Positions 55,801-64,000 of a DNA stretch of 64,000 nt are shown here, piece after piece (the first letter of the stretch is position 1; the number at the start of each line of letters is the position of its first letter). The position numbers and the translations under genes are program-made. The stretch is from the NCBI GenBank assembly GCA_019096065.1, contig JAGUCH010000004.1, positions 9,052,001 through 9,116,000 of the forward strand, read 5' to 3'. The notes beneath the pieces are model-generated. The model was not told the origin of the DNA and did not search any database. It worked only from the letters and a program-made list of their open reading frames with translations. This stretch comes from Paracyclopina nana. Taxonomy: Eukaryota; Arthropoda; Copepoda; Cyclopoida; Cyclopettidae.

Positions 55801-56950
55801 CCTTGTTGGATTTTGTTCGACCATAACTTGTATAGAGGTTTCCTGGGCAGTTATGCATCCTAACCTGATGCTGTTAAGGCCGCTGAGGACTTGGATAGGA
55901 GGCCCAATCACAGGTCTACAGCACTGAAGCTTGCCATGTGATGTATCTCGCCAGAGTTGGAGCACCGAGGCTGCGGCTTTGGGTCCAAGGCGGGTAGACA
56001 TCCGGCCAGCACCCGGAGGCTGCGAACGGTACCGCGACCATGAAGCCGATGCTAACCATCCTAGGCTTCAGAGGGTGTGACCGTCGCACACCATTTTGGA
56101 GGCCCCGGAGGGATTGAAGGCCACTTTCTCTCCTAAAGGTTTGAAGACCAAAACACCATGAAGTCCCGGAAAATGTCTTGGTGTGGATCAGGATTCCTGC
56201 TCTGCGGCGCAGGTTGGGCCGCACGCTGATTGCGATCAGGGTGTGTCTACTACAGTACAAAAGAAAAATCCCGAAGGCTGACGAGCCGATGGGGGTCACT
56301 CCGATGGCATTTGGGCCTATGTGGTGCGTAGGCTTTAGATTCCCTTAGACCCAAATTGCGCATTGATGCCGTTGGCGGGTTGGAACTGGCGCGCGGGGAG
56401 TGCAAGAAGGTACAGGCCGTGACGTACCACCAGCCCGTTGATGATGTCTTCCATTGACCATTGTTATGATGATGGGCCTACACAAAGTAACAATGACACT
56501 GTCTTTCCCGGAGGTGAATGCATGCGTGCAGGCTCCGCATGGCATAGCTTGGAGTATGGGTGCCATGGCAGCCGGAAAGCCAGCCAAGGTGCAGGTTGCG
56601 ACCTGAGCCTCTGTTGCCTATCCATAATGGGGCGAGTGAGCGCAAGAGTGTTGCGACACTAGTGGGTCTCGTCCGTGGGTTTGGCCACACAGATGGAAGA
56701 TGATGATGTAATCCATGACTCCGCTGTGAGTCAATGAACCCCAAATAGGCCACGCGTGGAGCCAGAGTGGGAGCCACAAAGGAAAATGCGTGTTTGGGGC
56801 CCAAAAAACTGGCTAACCTTGGACAAGTTGCCGAGGGCACAGGGAAGGTTGGCCGGCCCGCAACTCGAGGAGGAGTGGGCAAACCAAAAAAAATTCTTCA
56901 TTCACTGAGTCGACACTGGTTGGCGAAGTGGCATACCTTTTTTGCGTAAA
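55800..56950 (-). pseudogene. GC-rich, degenerate coding-like region
   Basis: Base composition resembles the viral-like gene at 52-53 kb rather than the host DNA. Adjacent minus-strand frames (56882-56478, 56587-56345, 56299-55916) have protein-like composition and seem to pass from one frame to another, as in a decayed gene. No family was recognised. It may be another piece of the same integrated element or an unrelated transposon remnant. Confidence 0.35.
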
Positions 56951-57126
56951 AAGTTGATGCACCTTTGTTTCAGAGACTTAGAAGAAAAACTCTACCACCT
57001 GTAGCACCAGTAGTGCTAAACCCTAAACCTTTCTTTATAACATAATAAGTGAGTATATTTGTGCGTGTGTGTGAGTGTGTGTTTTGTCTTGGCCGCTCAT
57101 AGCCTTGACAAAAAATAAATAAACGA

Positions 57127-57347
57127 GCTTAGCAATTGCAACCTTTTTCTCTGTGTCACTTGACGCGGCGTAGTAACTAGGATAAGCTTCCCTGTGCTTT
57201 GAACAGTGTATAGCTTTTAATTCGGTATTGCCGAATTTAGTACACACAGTAGTGTACTAAGACCAGAATATTGCGTGTGACTCCGTTGCACCTCTAAGAG
57301 ATAAGAAATACTCAGTGTGACTCCGTCACGCCTTTTACAAGATAAGA
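57127..57347 (+). promoter_or_regulatory. Retroelement 5' leader, copy 1
   Basis: This is the untranslated segment before the first gag ATG. It begins just after aaataaataaac, a polyadenylation-like signal, and contains a short internal repeat (gtgtgactccgt, then aagagataagaa or acaagataagaa). It is repeated without visible change at 59512-59732. No tRNA primer-binding site was recognised. Confidence 0.6.
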
Positions 57348-59558
57348 ATGGCAAATCAGGATTCTAGGATCGCTGGACCTACTCTGGCTGAGGAAGTTAC
57401 GAAAGTCAAGGAGCGATTGTTGCACCATCTTGGGATTAGTGAGGACACTTTTCAAGGGTACTTATCCCAATGCCACCCAAATGGGACCAGCAGGACTGTC
57501 TTGCAAAGATTTCTGCCACACGTTGCTTACCCTGAAGCACTAGAGTTTGTTACGGTAACCCCAGCACAAATAGCAGCTGTATGGGATAGGACTCGAATAG
57601 TAATTGTTCCTAGGGAGCCAATTAGACCGTTGGATGATCATATTACGGCAATCATTAGTACTATGCCTCTTAAAGATCCAGTAGGCCAGGTTGTAAATGT
57701 GGTTAAATACATTGATGCACTTGACCCTAATTCATTGACAAGCACGACATGTGCTTTATTATGCATTTGTTTTGGTCTGGATGAGTTCCTAACTCGTATT
57801 GAGGAAAAGAAAGATCTGCAGCGTATCCAAGAAGTTGATGGAAGCTCCATGACCTACGCAATGTCAGGGACGCATGAAATGGTTGCGACATTGATATCCA
57901 GGAATTGGCTAAAGATACGGGCATTTGGAGATGGATTTTCTATTGTAGCAAGGCTTTATGGCCTACAAATCGATTATTTCCTAAATGAGCCGCTTAACCT
58001 GAAGCCACAGAAAACTTCAGGCCAGAGTGTACATTTTCCAAACAATGAGACGAGTAATGCTGTTCCAGATATGTCCTCGATAGCAAGTCCACCTGGGACT
58101 AACCATCACGAGTTCACTACTGGAGCTGACCTGAATGTCCATAATAAGTCAGTCCTAACTTCGACTAAAATGAATCCTCGTGATTTGCACAACTTGACTA
58201 ATTCTGTCACGCTTCCTCCAATGGAAATTGTACATAGGATGGTACAAAAGATGTTGTCAGGAGGCCATTTGAATATTCAGGAATTAAACACGGTAAAAGC
58301 TTACTACACGAAAATGCATGATGCAAGCACGGCAAATAAAATTATTGCCTCTGCACAAATCACAGCTAAGCACATGGTTGGGGCAAAAGTAGAGTCTATC
58401 TTCAGTAAGAATTTAGAAAGAACCTTAAGCATAGTAGATGCTGCGACGAAGGAAAGAATGGTGCCGGAAACTGACGTCATCTACGATGAGTCTGCTCCGA
58501 TTTCAGAGAGGCTGAAGTTAATTAACACCGACGAGATTAAGGATGTGGAATCAGCCAGACGAGTAATCCTTCAGATGGTTGACCCAAACTTATCCTCAGG
58601 AAAGAAAATGATTGAGATGCAGAAGCTGTTTAGTGTACTTAGCACGAGGGATGAGTTTACTTCTCTCCAAAAGCAAATATTGGCAGAAGGCTACTTAAAG
58701 ACCCCTGAGATAAGTGTAGCCGCTGGAGTATCAGCTGACACTTCTAGGAGCATTTATGATCCGACCACCATGAGAGGTTACATCGCTGCACCTACGAATG
58801 GCCATGTTAAGTATGCAAGCTCACAGTCAATGAAGGAGATTAGGCACAAATATACTAAAAAGTTTGATCTACATAGTTCCTCATTAACTGCTGAGAATAT
58901 AATAAATTTTCTGGACTATATGGCGAACGAGGCTGGCAGACAGCATTGGTCTCATGCAGCTTTGTTAACAGCTATGTGTGAGGCTTCATCCCAGAATACT
59001 AGTGAGTATTTTAAGGGGATGGCTGGAGAAGGAAAAGATGGTATGGAATTGCTTTGGCAAGATATCTTTAACTACACGCAGTTTGTGCGTAAAGAGGATC
59101 CATATTTCCTCATTCAGGAGATGATCCGGAAGCCTACTGAGTGCTTCACTGCCACACTAAAGGAAATTCTTCGACTGCGAATGAAGATACACAGCACAAC
59201 CATTGGAGATGGCGGAGATGCTCATGCAGTCTCTGAAGCCATCTCTGATGGTTTTGCACTCTTAGGACGTCATTGGCCTCAGAATTACCAGTCATTAGTA
59301 AACAAATACAACGACTATCTGCTGAGAGCGAATATACCTGCTAGGAGTTTGCACGCCTACAATATCATGATGAACCTAATTGGTAGTGACCTAGGTACTT
59401 ATGTGCCAAGGGACCCGGATAGGGCTCATAAAGAGGAGAGGCTGCCAATGGTACCCAATATGTGTGCCAAACCTAGAATTGCTATGGTTGAAGCTACTGA
59501 AGAGGAGGTGTGCTTAGCAATTGCAACCTTTTTCTCTGTGTCACTTGACGCGGCGTAG
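57348..59558 (+). CDS. Retroelement gag, copy 1, C-terminally truncated
   Basis: This 736-codon frame encodes a putative capsid-type structural protein. It starts MANQDSRIAGPTLAEE. The last 16 or so codons are not gag: after EATEEEV the frame enters the second leader copy and stops at TAG. It therefore lacks the C-terminal region with zinc-binding motifs found in copy 2. It contains residues 107-272 that copy 2 lacks. The function call rests on position before a retropepsin ORF and on the zinc knuckles of copy 2, since the capsid sequence itself matches nothing I recognise. Confidence 0.65.
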   Translation: MANQDSRIAGPTLAEEVTKVKERLLHHLGISEDTFQGYLSQCHPNGTSRTVLQRFLPHVAYPEALEFVTVTPAQIAAVWDRTRIVIVPREPIRPLDDHITAIISTMPLKDPVGQVVNVVKYIDALDPNSLTSTTCALLCICFGLDEFLTRIEEKKDLQRIQEVDGSSMTYAMSGTHEMVATLISRNWLKIRAFGDGFSIVARLYGLQIDYFLNEPLNLKPQKTSGQSVHFPNNETSNAVPDMSSIASPPGTNHHEFTTGADLNVHNKSVLTSTKMNPRDLHNLTNSVTLPPMEIVHRMVQKMLSGGHLNIQELNTVKAYYTKMHDASTANKIIASAQITAKHMVGAKVESIFSKNLERTLSIVDAATKERMVPETDVIYDESAPISERLKLINTDEIKDVESARRVILQMVDPNLSSGKKMIEMQKLFSVLSTRDEFTSLQKQILAEGYLKTPEISVAAGVSADTSRSIYDPTTMRGYIAAPTNGHVKYASSQSMKEIRHKYTKKFDLHSSSLTAENIINFLDYMANEAGRQHWSHAALLTAMCEASSQNTSEYFKGMAGEGKDGMELLWQDIFNYTQFVRKEDPYFLIQEMIRKPTECFTATLKEILRLRMKIHSTTIGDGGDAHAVSEAISDGFALLGRHWPQNYQSLVNKYNDYLLRANIPARSLHAYNIMMNLIGSDLGTYVPRDPDRAHKEERLPMVPNMCAKPRIAMVEATEEEVCLAIATFFSVSLDAA

Positions 59559-59732
59559 TAACTAGGATAAGCTTCCCTGTGCTTTGAACAGTGTATAGCT
59601 TTTAATTCGGTATTGCCGAATTTAGTACACACAGTAGTGTACTAAGACCAGAATATTGCGTGTGACTCCGTTGCACCTCTAAGAGATAAGAAATACTCAG
59701 TGTGACTCCGTCACGCCTTTTACAAGATAAGA
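59512..59732 (+). promoter_or_regulatory. Retroelement 5' leader, copy 2
   Basis: Same sequence as 57127-57347. Its left edge is fused directly to gag codons of copy 1, without the aaataaataaac that precedes copy 1. Confidence 0.6.
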
Positions 59733-61799
59733 ATGGCAAATCAGGATTCTAGGATCGCTGGACCTACTCTGGCTGAGGAAGTTACGAAAGTCAAGGAGCG
59801 ATTGTTGCACCATCTTGGGATTAGTGAGGACACTTTTCAAGGGTACTTATCCCAATGCCACCCAAATGGGACCAGCAGGACTGTCTTGCAAAGATTTCTG
59901 CCACACGTTGCTTACCCTGAAGCACTAGAGTTTGTTACGGTAACCCCAGCACAAATAGCAGCTGTATGGGATAGGACTCGAATAGTAATTGTTCCTAGGG
60001 AGCCAATTAGACCGTTGGATGATCATATTACGGCAATCATTAGTACTATGACTAAAATGAATCCTCGTGATTTGCACAACTTGACTAATTCTGTCACGCT
60101 TCCTCCAATGGAAATTGTACATAGGATGGTACAAAAGATGTTGTCAGGAGGCCATTTGAATATTCAGGAATTAAACACGGTAAAAGCTTACTACACGAAA
60201 ATGCATGATGCAAGCACGGCAAATAAAATTATTGCCTCTGCACAAATCACAGCTAAGCACATGGTTGGGGCAAAAGTAGAGTCTATCTTCAGTAAGAATT
60301 TAGAAAGAACCTTAAGCATAGTAGATGCTGCGACGAAGGAAAGAATGGTGCCGGAAACTGACGTCATCTACGATGAGTCTGCTCCGATTTCAGAGAGGCT
60401 GAAGTTAATTAACACCGACGAGATTAAGGATGTGGAATCAGCCAGACGAGTAATCCTTCAGATGGTTGACCCAAACTTATCCTCAGGAAAGAAAATGATT
60501 GAGATGCAGAAGCTGTTTAGTGTACTTAGCACGAGGGATGAGTTTACTTCTCTCCAAAAGCAAATATTGGCAGAAGGCTACTTAAAGACCCCTGAGATAA
60601 GTGTAGCCGCTGGAGTATCAGCTGACACTTCTAGGAGCATTTATGATCCGACCACCATGAGAGGTTACATCGCTGCACCTACGAATGGCCATGTTAAGTA
60701 TGCAAGCTCACAGTCAATGAAGGAGATTAGGCACAAATATACTAAAAAGTTTGATCTACATAGTTCCTCATTAACTGCTGAGAATATAATAAATTTTCTG
60801 GACTATATGGCGAACGAGGCTGGCAGACAGCATTGGTCTCATGCAGCTTTGTTAACAGCTATGTGTGAGGCTTCATCCCAGAATACTAGTGAGTATTTTA
60901 AGGGGATGGCTGGAGAAGGAAAAGATGGTATGGAATTGCTTTGGCAAGATATCTTTAACTACACGCAGTTTGTGCGTAAAGAGGATCCATATTTCCTCAT
61001 TCAGGAGATGATCCGGAAGCCTACTGAGTGCTTCACTGCCACACTAAAGGAAATTCTTCGACTGCGAATGAAGATACACAGCACAACCATTGGAGATGGC
61101 GGAGATGCTCATGCAGTCTCTGAAGCCATCTCTGATGGTTTTGCACTCTTAGGACGTCATTGGCCTCAGAATTACCAGTCATTAGTAAACAAATACAACG
61201 ACTATCTGCTGAGAGCGAATATACCTGCTAGGAGTTTGCACGCCTACAATATCATGATGAACCTAATTGGTAGTGACCTAGGTACTTATGTGCCAAGGGA
61301 CCCGGATAGGGCTCATAAAGAGGAGAGGCTGCCAATGGTACCCAATATGTGTGCCAAACCTAGAATTGCTATGGTTGAAGCTACTGAAGAGGAGGTGTTA
61401 GACAGTGCTAGCACTATGTCGGCAGCCTCTGGCCGTAGTCAACGAAGTGCTAAAATAATAAATGAGCTACAAAGCGAGTTGGCTCGAGCAAATTTTGAAT
61501 TGAGTAGGCAAGCTGTTGAAGTAGCTATGATGAAAGCTGAATCACCATCCGAGAAAATAAATAGGCTGGGAAAAACTTTTAACATAGATACATCTAAGTT
61601 GCCTGAAGGAAACCCTCTTCAGACTAATGGGTGCTTGTTCTGCAACCAAATGCATTACGCTACACAGTGTACGAATTACCCAAACACGAATTTGACCTCG
61701 ATTAGAAACGATGGCACATTGTGCCCATTGTGTAAAGGATTGCACCTTGAGTTTAGGGGAGAACAGTGTTGGAAGACACGACCTGCTCGTAAACAATAA
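59733..61799 (+). CDS. Retroelement gag, copy 2, internally deleted, with zinc knuckles, 688 aa
   Basis: It is in the same frame as copy 1 with residues 107-272 missing and the C-terminus complete. That end carries two Cys/His clusters: CLFCNQMHYATQC (CX2CX3HX4C, the spacing seen in BEL/Pao gag proteins) and CPLCKGLHLEFRGEQC. Such motifs bind nucleic acid and support the gag call. The stop TAA at 61797-61799 overlaps the next start codon as TAATG. Confidence 0.75.
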   Translation: MANQDSRIAGPTLAEEVTKVKERLLHHLGISEDTFQGYLSQCHPNGTSRTVLQRFLPHVAYPEALEFVTVTPAQIAAVWDRTRIVIVPREPIRPLDDHITAIISTMTKMNPRDLHNLTNSVTLPPMEIVHRMVQKMLSGGHLNIQELNTVKAYYTKMHDASTANKIIASAQITAKHMVGAKVESIFSKNLERTLSIVDAATKERMVPETDVIYDESAPISERLKLINTDEIKDVESARRVILQMVDPNLSSGKKMIEMQKLFSVLSTRDEFTSLQKQILAEGYLKTPEISVAAGVSADTSRSIYDPTTMRGYIAAPTNGHVKYASSQSMKEIRHKYTKKFDLHSSSLTAENIINFLDYMANEAGRQHWSHAALLTAMCEASSQNTSEYFKGMAGEGKDGMELLWQDIFNYTQFVRKEDPYFLIQEMIRKPTECFTATLKEILRLRMKIHSTTIGDGGDAHAVSEAISDGFALLGRHWPQNYQSLVNKYNDYLLRANIPARSLHAYNIMMNLIGSDLGTYVPRDPDRAHKEERLPMVPNMCAKPRIAMVEATEEEVLDSASTMSAASGRSQRSAKIINELQSELARANFELSRQAVEVAMMKAESPSEKINRLGKTFNIDTSKLPEGNPLQTNGCLFCNQMHYATQCTNYPNTNLTSIRNDGTLCPLCKGLHLEFRGEQCWKTRPARKQ

Positions 61800-63013
61800 T
61801 GGGACCAAGTACAAAAACTCCCAATAAGAATGATAAAGATAGTTACATCTTGCCTTCATTTATGAGGGGAGAATGTAACAAAGAAGTAGGACGAGCTTAC
61901 TTTGATTATTTAAAGGAGCAATCTGTAAAAAATGCTGAAATTATGACTCGTGGAAGTAAGGACGAAAAGGCTCTGGTTCTTGCAATAAGGGGTAGAAAAA
62001 GTCGGTTTGTCCCTCAGCATACTATGACTGTGAATGAGATTAGCATAATACTGATTGTAATAACAATATGTCAATATTGTTTATTTGGTTGGAATTATTG
62101 GCCAATTACAGTAATCTGTAGTGGAGCAATAATAGCTTTATGGTACTACTTTGTAAAAGGTAGCACGAATGATGAGCAAAAAACTTGTAGTAATGATGGT
62201 ATCGTTACACATCTGGCATCGGTAAATGCTAATGAAGCAGAGCCAGTAACACATTTTGAACCTTTACCGAATCCGGAACTTGAAGATGACATGCTGAGTA
62301 TATACTCATTAAAGCTACACAATGTTTGTGAAAGGTATTTTATACCAGTGGAGATAACTGGAAAAATACGTTTGCATGCTTTATTTGACAGTGGAGCAAT
62401 GGTGCAGATAATATCACGCACCCTTGTAAAACTGATCGAAGACAAGATTGGTTACACTCTACCTCGAGTTGAAACTAATTATGTAATTAAGAACTTCAAT
62501 GGAGAAGAATTCCCAGGGAATGAAGCTGTCTCTATTCAAGTTGCATTTGGAAATCGTGTTTTAATCAGACAGGCTGTTTTCCTTGTATCTGATTGTGATA
62601 CACTATTAATGATAGGAAACTCGTTATTAGTGGACAACAATGTCCGGATGACTAGTAAAGATGGAAAGCACTTTATGGATTTCCCTGGAAAATCTAAACA
62701 TAAGAAAATTCCACTCTTACTATCAAAAGAGGCTTTCTACCCAGTGGCAATAAATGAAGGGATCACTCTGCTCCCTGGAGAAGAAGTGACCACCATGGCT
62801 AGTTTACCTCATGATTTACCTGTCATCAGTAATGACATTCAAATAGATTCTGACTCTGACGAAGATGACGACCTTGGTCGTACCCATCACCAGAAAAATG
62901 TTTATTCCGGATTGGTGGATAAGTACTTAAACTTTATGCCTAGTAACGAGTACCGCGGAGTGACCTCTGAGGGGCACTTACTGCTGTCACTCGTAAAGGT
63001 ACTTTCCCAGTAA
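61799..63013 (+). CDS. Membrane-anchored retropepsin ORF, 404 aa
   Basis: This is an aspartic protease of retroelement type, presumed to process gag and pol. The ATG overlaps the gag stop. The active-site motif is LFDSGA (residues about 195-200) followed by VQIISRTL. A flap-like ILLMIGN-type segment appears as LLMIGNSLLVDNN, as in gypsy-like and related proteases. Unusually, residues about 82-118 are strongly hydrophobic (ISIILIVITICQYCLF, ITVICSGAIIALWYYF), predicting one or two membrane helices before the protease. An acidic stretch (DSDSDEDDD) precedes the end. At 62971-62974 a GGGG run marks where the -1 frame opens. Confidence 0.75.
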   Translation: MGPSTKTPNKNDKDSYILPSFMRGECNKEVGRAYFDYLKEQSVKNAEIMTRGSKDEKALVLAIRGRKSRFVPQHTMTVNEISIILIVITICQYCLFGWNYWPITVICSGAIIALWYYFVKGSTNDEQKTCSNDGIVTHLASVNANEAEPVTHFEPLPNPELEDDMLSIYSLKLHNVCERYFIPVEITGKIRLHALFDSGAMVQIISRTLVKLIEDKIGYTLPRVETNYVIKNFNGEEFPGNEAVSIQVAFGNRVLIRQAVFLVSDCDTLLMIGNSLLVDNNVRMTSKDGKHFMDFPGKSKHKKIPLLLSKEAFYPVAINEGITLLPGEEVTTMASLPHDLPVISNDIQIDSDSDEDDDLGRTHHQKNVYSGLVDKYLNFMPSNEYRGVTSEGHLLLSLVKVLSQ

Positions 63014-64000
63014 ATATTGGGAATAATACTGAGGATCCCATCTACTTAAATGCACATGCAGTGATTGGGCGAGCCAGGATTGTCAAGAAACAGAAATTTA
63101 AGAGTACGGTTGCAGCCCATGTGGCTAACATTAGTTTAAAGGCCCTGGAGCATGAAATGGAGTCATGTTACTGCAATTATTTGGATTCGCACGTAATTGT
63201 GCAGTTTACGGATATAAATGGTCTTTCTTTTACTGATATGCATTTTTTCAATGCCTATGAGCCATTAAGGGGAAGCCACAAGCCCTTGATTAGTAGAAAA
63301 GGAAATTACGTATTTATCTCAGCTAACCAAAGTGATGGTTACGAAGAGATAACTGATGTGATAATTAGCAAATTTATGAAACGAGAAAAATGGGATGAAT
63401 TACCGTGGGCTGTTATTGTCCCAGGACATAAACTTTTGTCTGGCGAACAAAAGCGCATTGTAATAAAGATGAATATGATGGTGGATAAACTTAAAGTAGT
63501 ATGGCTAAAATATAAGTATATTTGCCCACCATGCATGACCATTGCCTTGTGTCCTATTGAATCCTACCTCAATGGGATGGATAGGGTCATAATAACTATG
63601 ATGATACATGAGTATGAGAATTACCCACTTGCTTATCAAAGAAATGAACTAGATAAGTATTTTGAACTAAATGTTCTTGGAGCTCATGGTATCATGTTTA
63701 AGTTGTCCAACAATGTTGAGTTAATATTCCATGTCCCTAGCGAACATGCTGAGAATATTGGCTACTTAACCACGCTTATTTACATAATAATTGGTCAATT
63801 ACGGTACCAAAATGTGGCCGACGACGTGTGGATCAGAACACTTATGGATGGCGATGTGCATGTAGGTGACCCACTTTGTATGGCAACCACCGCTGCATTG
63901 CTAGTGTTATCTGGGTTACAAATGTACCCTGATGACCTTACCAAAGAGGATATAAAGACAAAATTTGGTAAATTTATACCATTTGTACTTGAACCACATG
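62971..64000 (+). CDS. Continuation of retroelement pol in the -1 frame, runs off the window
   Basis: Immediately after a TGA at 62968-62970, the frame one base back from the protease ORF stays open for 1030 nt to the window end. It overlaps the protease ORF by 43 nt. The first part (KGTFPVNIGNNTEDPIYL) resembles the segment that follows the protease in gypsy-like pol proteins. The next about 280 residues match no domain I recognise, and no reverse transcriptase motif is reached. Expression would need a -1 frameshift, or the frame difference reflects a one-base change in the GGGG run. Confidence 0.6.

Larger units (their letters stand above)
57127..61396 (+). repeat. Tandem duplication of leader plus gag, period 2385 bp
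   Basis: 57127-59511 is repeated from 59512 on. The two copies appear the same at every position compared, except that copy 2 lacks 498 bp corresponding to 57666-58163, an in-frame loss of 166 codons. The join between the copies has one shared base at most. Confidence 0.9.

Noticed and set aside
57000-57126. Complete LTR upstream of gag
   Set aside because: An aaataaataaa signal is present, but no matching second LTR or TG...CA borders could be found in the window.
63840-63930. Lon/S16-like protease motif (DGDVHVGDPLCMATTAALL)
   Set aside because: The spacing only loosely recalls a Ser-containing S16 site and the Ser is absent, so no call is made.

Overview
This is animal nuclear DNA. The genes have short GT-AG introns (many 35-65 bp), and large tracts are minisatellites, palindromes and small inverted-repeat transposons. 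A clear Ir25a ortholog points to a protostome. The style of the neighbouring divergent ionotropic receptor points to an arthropod, probably a crustacean such as a copepod; the species is inference.

Layout. 0.4-1.0 kb: N-terminal exon of a CD36/scavenger-receptor gene (-), followed by two minisatellites (1.1-3.5 kb). 4.2-10 kb: a divergent ionotropic receptor (+) converging with Ir25a (-). 10.8-32.1 kb: four tandem DEG/ENaC-type channel genes (A-D), each with LNR (Lin-12/Notch) repeats inserted in the extracellular loop. A (1400 aa) and D (1282 aa) run on in one spliced frame through a third membrane helix and a Thr-rich stalk into a kelch-repeat domain; B and C stop just after the second helix. 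Exon lengths and phases of A, B and D were checked arithmetically and close in frame. C closes only if one exon carrying two stop codons is skipped. 32-38.5 kb: a C2H2 zinc-finger gene with decayed copies, a UGA-containing glutathione peroxidase with a SECIS-like hairpin, and an unknown secreted protein. 38.7-49.6 kb: a PAN/apple gene whose likely kelch exon lies beyond a roughly 9.4 kb palindrome-like insertion built from E-box-rich minisatellites. 49.6-57 kb: a 9-bp satellite, several MITEs, and a GC-rich minus-strand gene resembling chuvirus-type envelope glycoproteins. 57.1 kb to the end: a retroelement whose leader and gag are tandemly duplicated, followed by a membrane-anchored retropepsin ORF and an open -1 frame leaving the window.

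Working together: Ir25a, the divergent receptor and the four channels form a plausible sensory neighbourhood, with Ir25a and channel A sharing an 807-bp divergent intergenic region. The most novel item is the DEG/ENaC-LNR-TM3-kelch architecture, together with the mosaic origin of gene D. All family assignments come from reading motifs; no database search was possible.
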